6,027 bases of DNA from an uncultured Clostridia bacterium (GTDB lineage Bacteria; Bacillota; Clostridia; Christensenellales; Borkfalkiaceae), in assembly GCA_946627905.1 (NCBI GenBank), contig CAMOVY010000066.1:1-6027 (forward strand). Reading direction: 5' to 3'. The translations under genes were made by a program, and so were the position numbers. Every line of letters begins with the position of its first letter. Position 1 is the first letter of the stretch. The notes under the pieces are model-generated. The model was not told the origin of the DNA. It saw only the letters and a program-made list of their open reading frames with translations, and searched no databases. Below are positions 5,426 to 6,027 of this stretch, in pieces.

Positions 5426-6027
5426 ATGGATTGCAAACAATATATAGCGGAAAAACTTAAAATAGACGGCTTTGACGCGACTACCGTTTCGGGGTATATC
5501 GAAACGCCGCCGGACACTACGCTTGGCGATTATGCGTTGCCGTGTTTTTTCCTTGCTAAAGTTTTACATAATTCGCCCGTTAAGATTGCCGAAACGCTTA
5601 AAAGCAACTTTACCACGGACGAAGTGATTACCGAAGTAAACGCCGTAGGCGGATATCTGAATTTTAAAATCAATCGCGCAGGGTTTGCTAAAAATCTGCT
5701 TTCGGAAATTGCCTTTAAAGGCGAAAATTACGGTGCGGACACGGTAGGCGCGGGCAAAACGGTTTGTATAGATTATTCTTCCATAAATATAGCAAAGCCT
5801 TTCCATATCGGGCATTTGTCGACTACGGTAATAGGCAGCGCGCTTTGTAAGATTTTGCGCTTTTTGGGCTATAAAGTCGTTGGCATTAACCATCTCGGCG
5901 ATTACGGCACGCAGTTTGGAAAGCTTATCGTCGCTTATAAATTATGGAGCGACCGCGAAAAGGTAATGACGGGCAGGCTTAAAGAACTTACCCGCATTTA
6001 CGTTAAGTTCCACGAAGAAGCAAAGAA
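5426..6027 (+). CDS. argS: Arginyl-tRNA synthetase, N-terminal part (cut by window end)
   Basis: Class I synthetase that charges tRNA-Arg. The open frame starts at ATG 5426 (GGAG at 5416-5419, six bases upstream) and runs 200 codons without a stop to the window edge, about one third of a normal ArgRS of 550-600 residues. Residues 1-85 resemble the ArgRS-specific N-terminal domain that contacts the tRNA elbow (GDYALPCFFLAK at 34-45, VGGYLNFKIN at 74-83). The catalytic Rossmann fold begins with DYSSINIAKPFHIGHL at 116-131, containing the HIGH signature at 127-130, then GINHLGDYGTQFGKLI at 153-168, a very characteristic ArgRS block. The KMSKS-equivalent and the anticodon-binding domain lie beyond the window. 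It is divergent from ychF with a 133-base spacer. No defect is seen in the visible part. Confidence 0.95.
   Translation, partial: MDCKQYIAEKLKIDGFDATTVSGYIETPPDTTLGDYALPCFFLAKVLHNSPVKIAETLKSNFTTDEVITEVNAVGGYLNFKINRAGFAKNLLSEIAFKGENYGADTVGAGKTVCIDYSSINIAKPFHIGHLSTTVIGSALCKILRFLGYKVVGINHLGDYGTQFGKLIVAYKLWSDREKVMTGRLKELTRIYVKFHEEAK

Overview
The window looks like chromosomal DNA of a low-to-moderate-GC Bacillota, probably a gut-type clostridium (for example Christensenellales-like). This rests on strong GGAG-type Shine-Dalgarno sites, TTG/TATAAT-type promoters, a potC-potD polyamine transporter pair, a YdjI-type SPFH/zinc-ribbon protein and an AT-leaning codon choice. Lineage is an inference; there is no rRNA here.

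Layout. Positions 10-2082 (+) hold the end of a spermidine/putrescine ABC transporter operon: the inner-membrane permease PotC and the lipoprotein receptor PotD. Positions 2083-3061 carry no protein gene. They hold tRNA-Ala(GGC) and tRNA-Gly(CCC), both on the minus strand with their own promoters and terminators, set among many inverted and direct repeats. Positions 3062-4126 (+) encode a YdjI-like SPFH protein with two zinc ribbons, with its own extended -10 promoter. A perfect 23-bp hairpin separates it from the convergent ychF gene (4195-5292, minus). Divergent from ychF, and cut by the window edge, is argS (5426 onward, +), encoding arginyl-tRNA synthetase.

How the genes relate. PotC and PotD belong to one uptake system whose remaining parts (PotA, PotB) should lie to the left. 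ychF, argS and the two tRNA genes all serve translation. The YdjI homologue is a single-gene unit, probably acting at the membrane or in envelope stress.

The least ordinary part is the tRNA-flanking DNA. Between the two tRNA genes lie two tandem copies (period 125 bp) of a structured element of about 95 nt bounded by GGAATA/TATTCC. Downstream of tRNA-Ala a 28-bp repeat (27/28 identical), a terminator and a 13-nt tRNA-Ala 3' end are duplicated. A short tail motif links the two sets of repeats. I see no integrase, transposase, CRISPR array or toxin-antitoxin pair.
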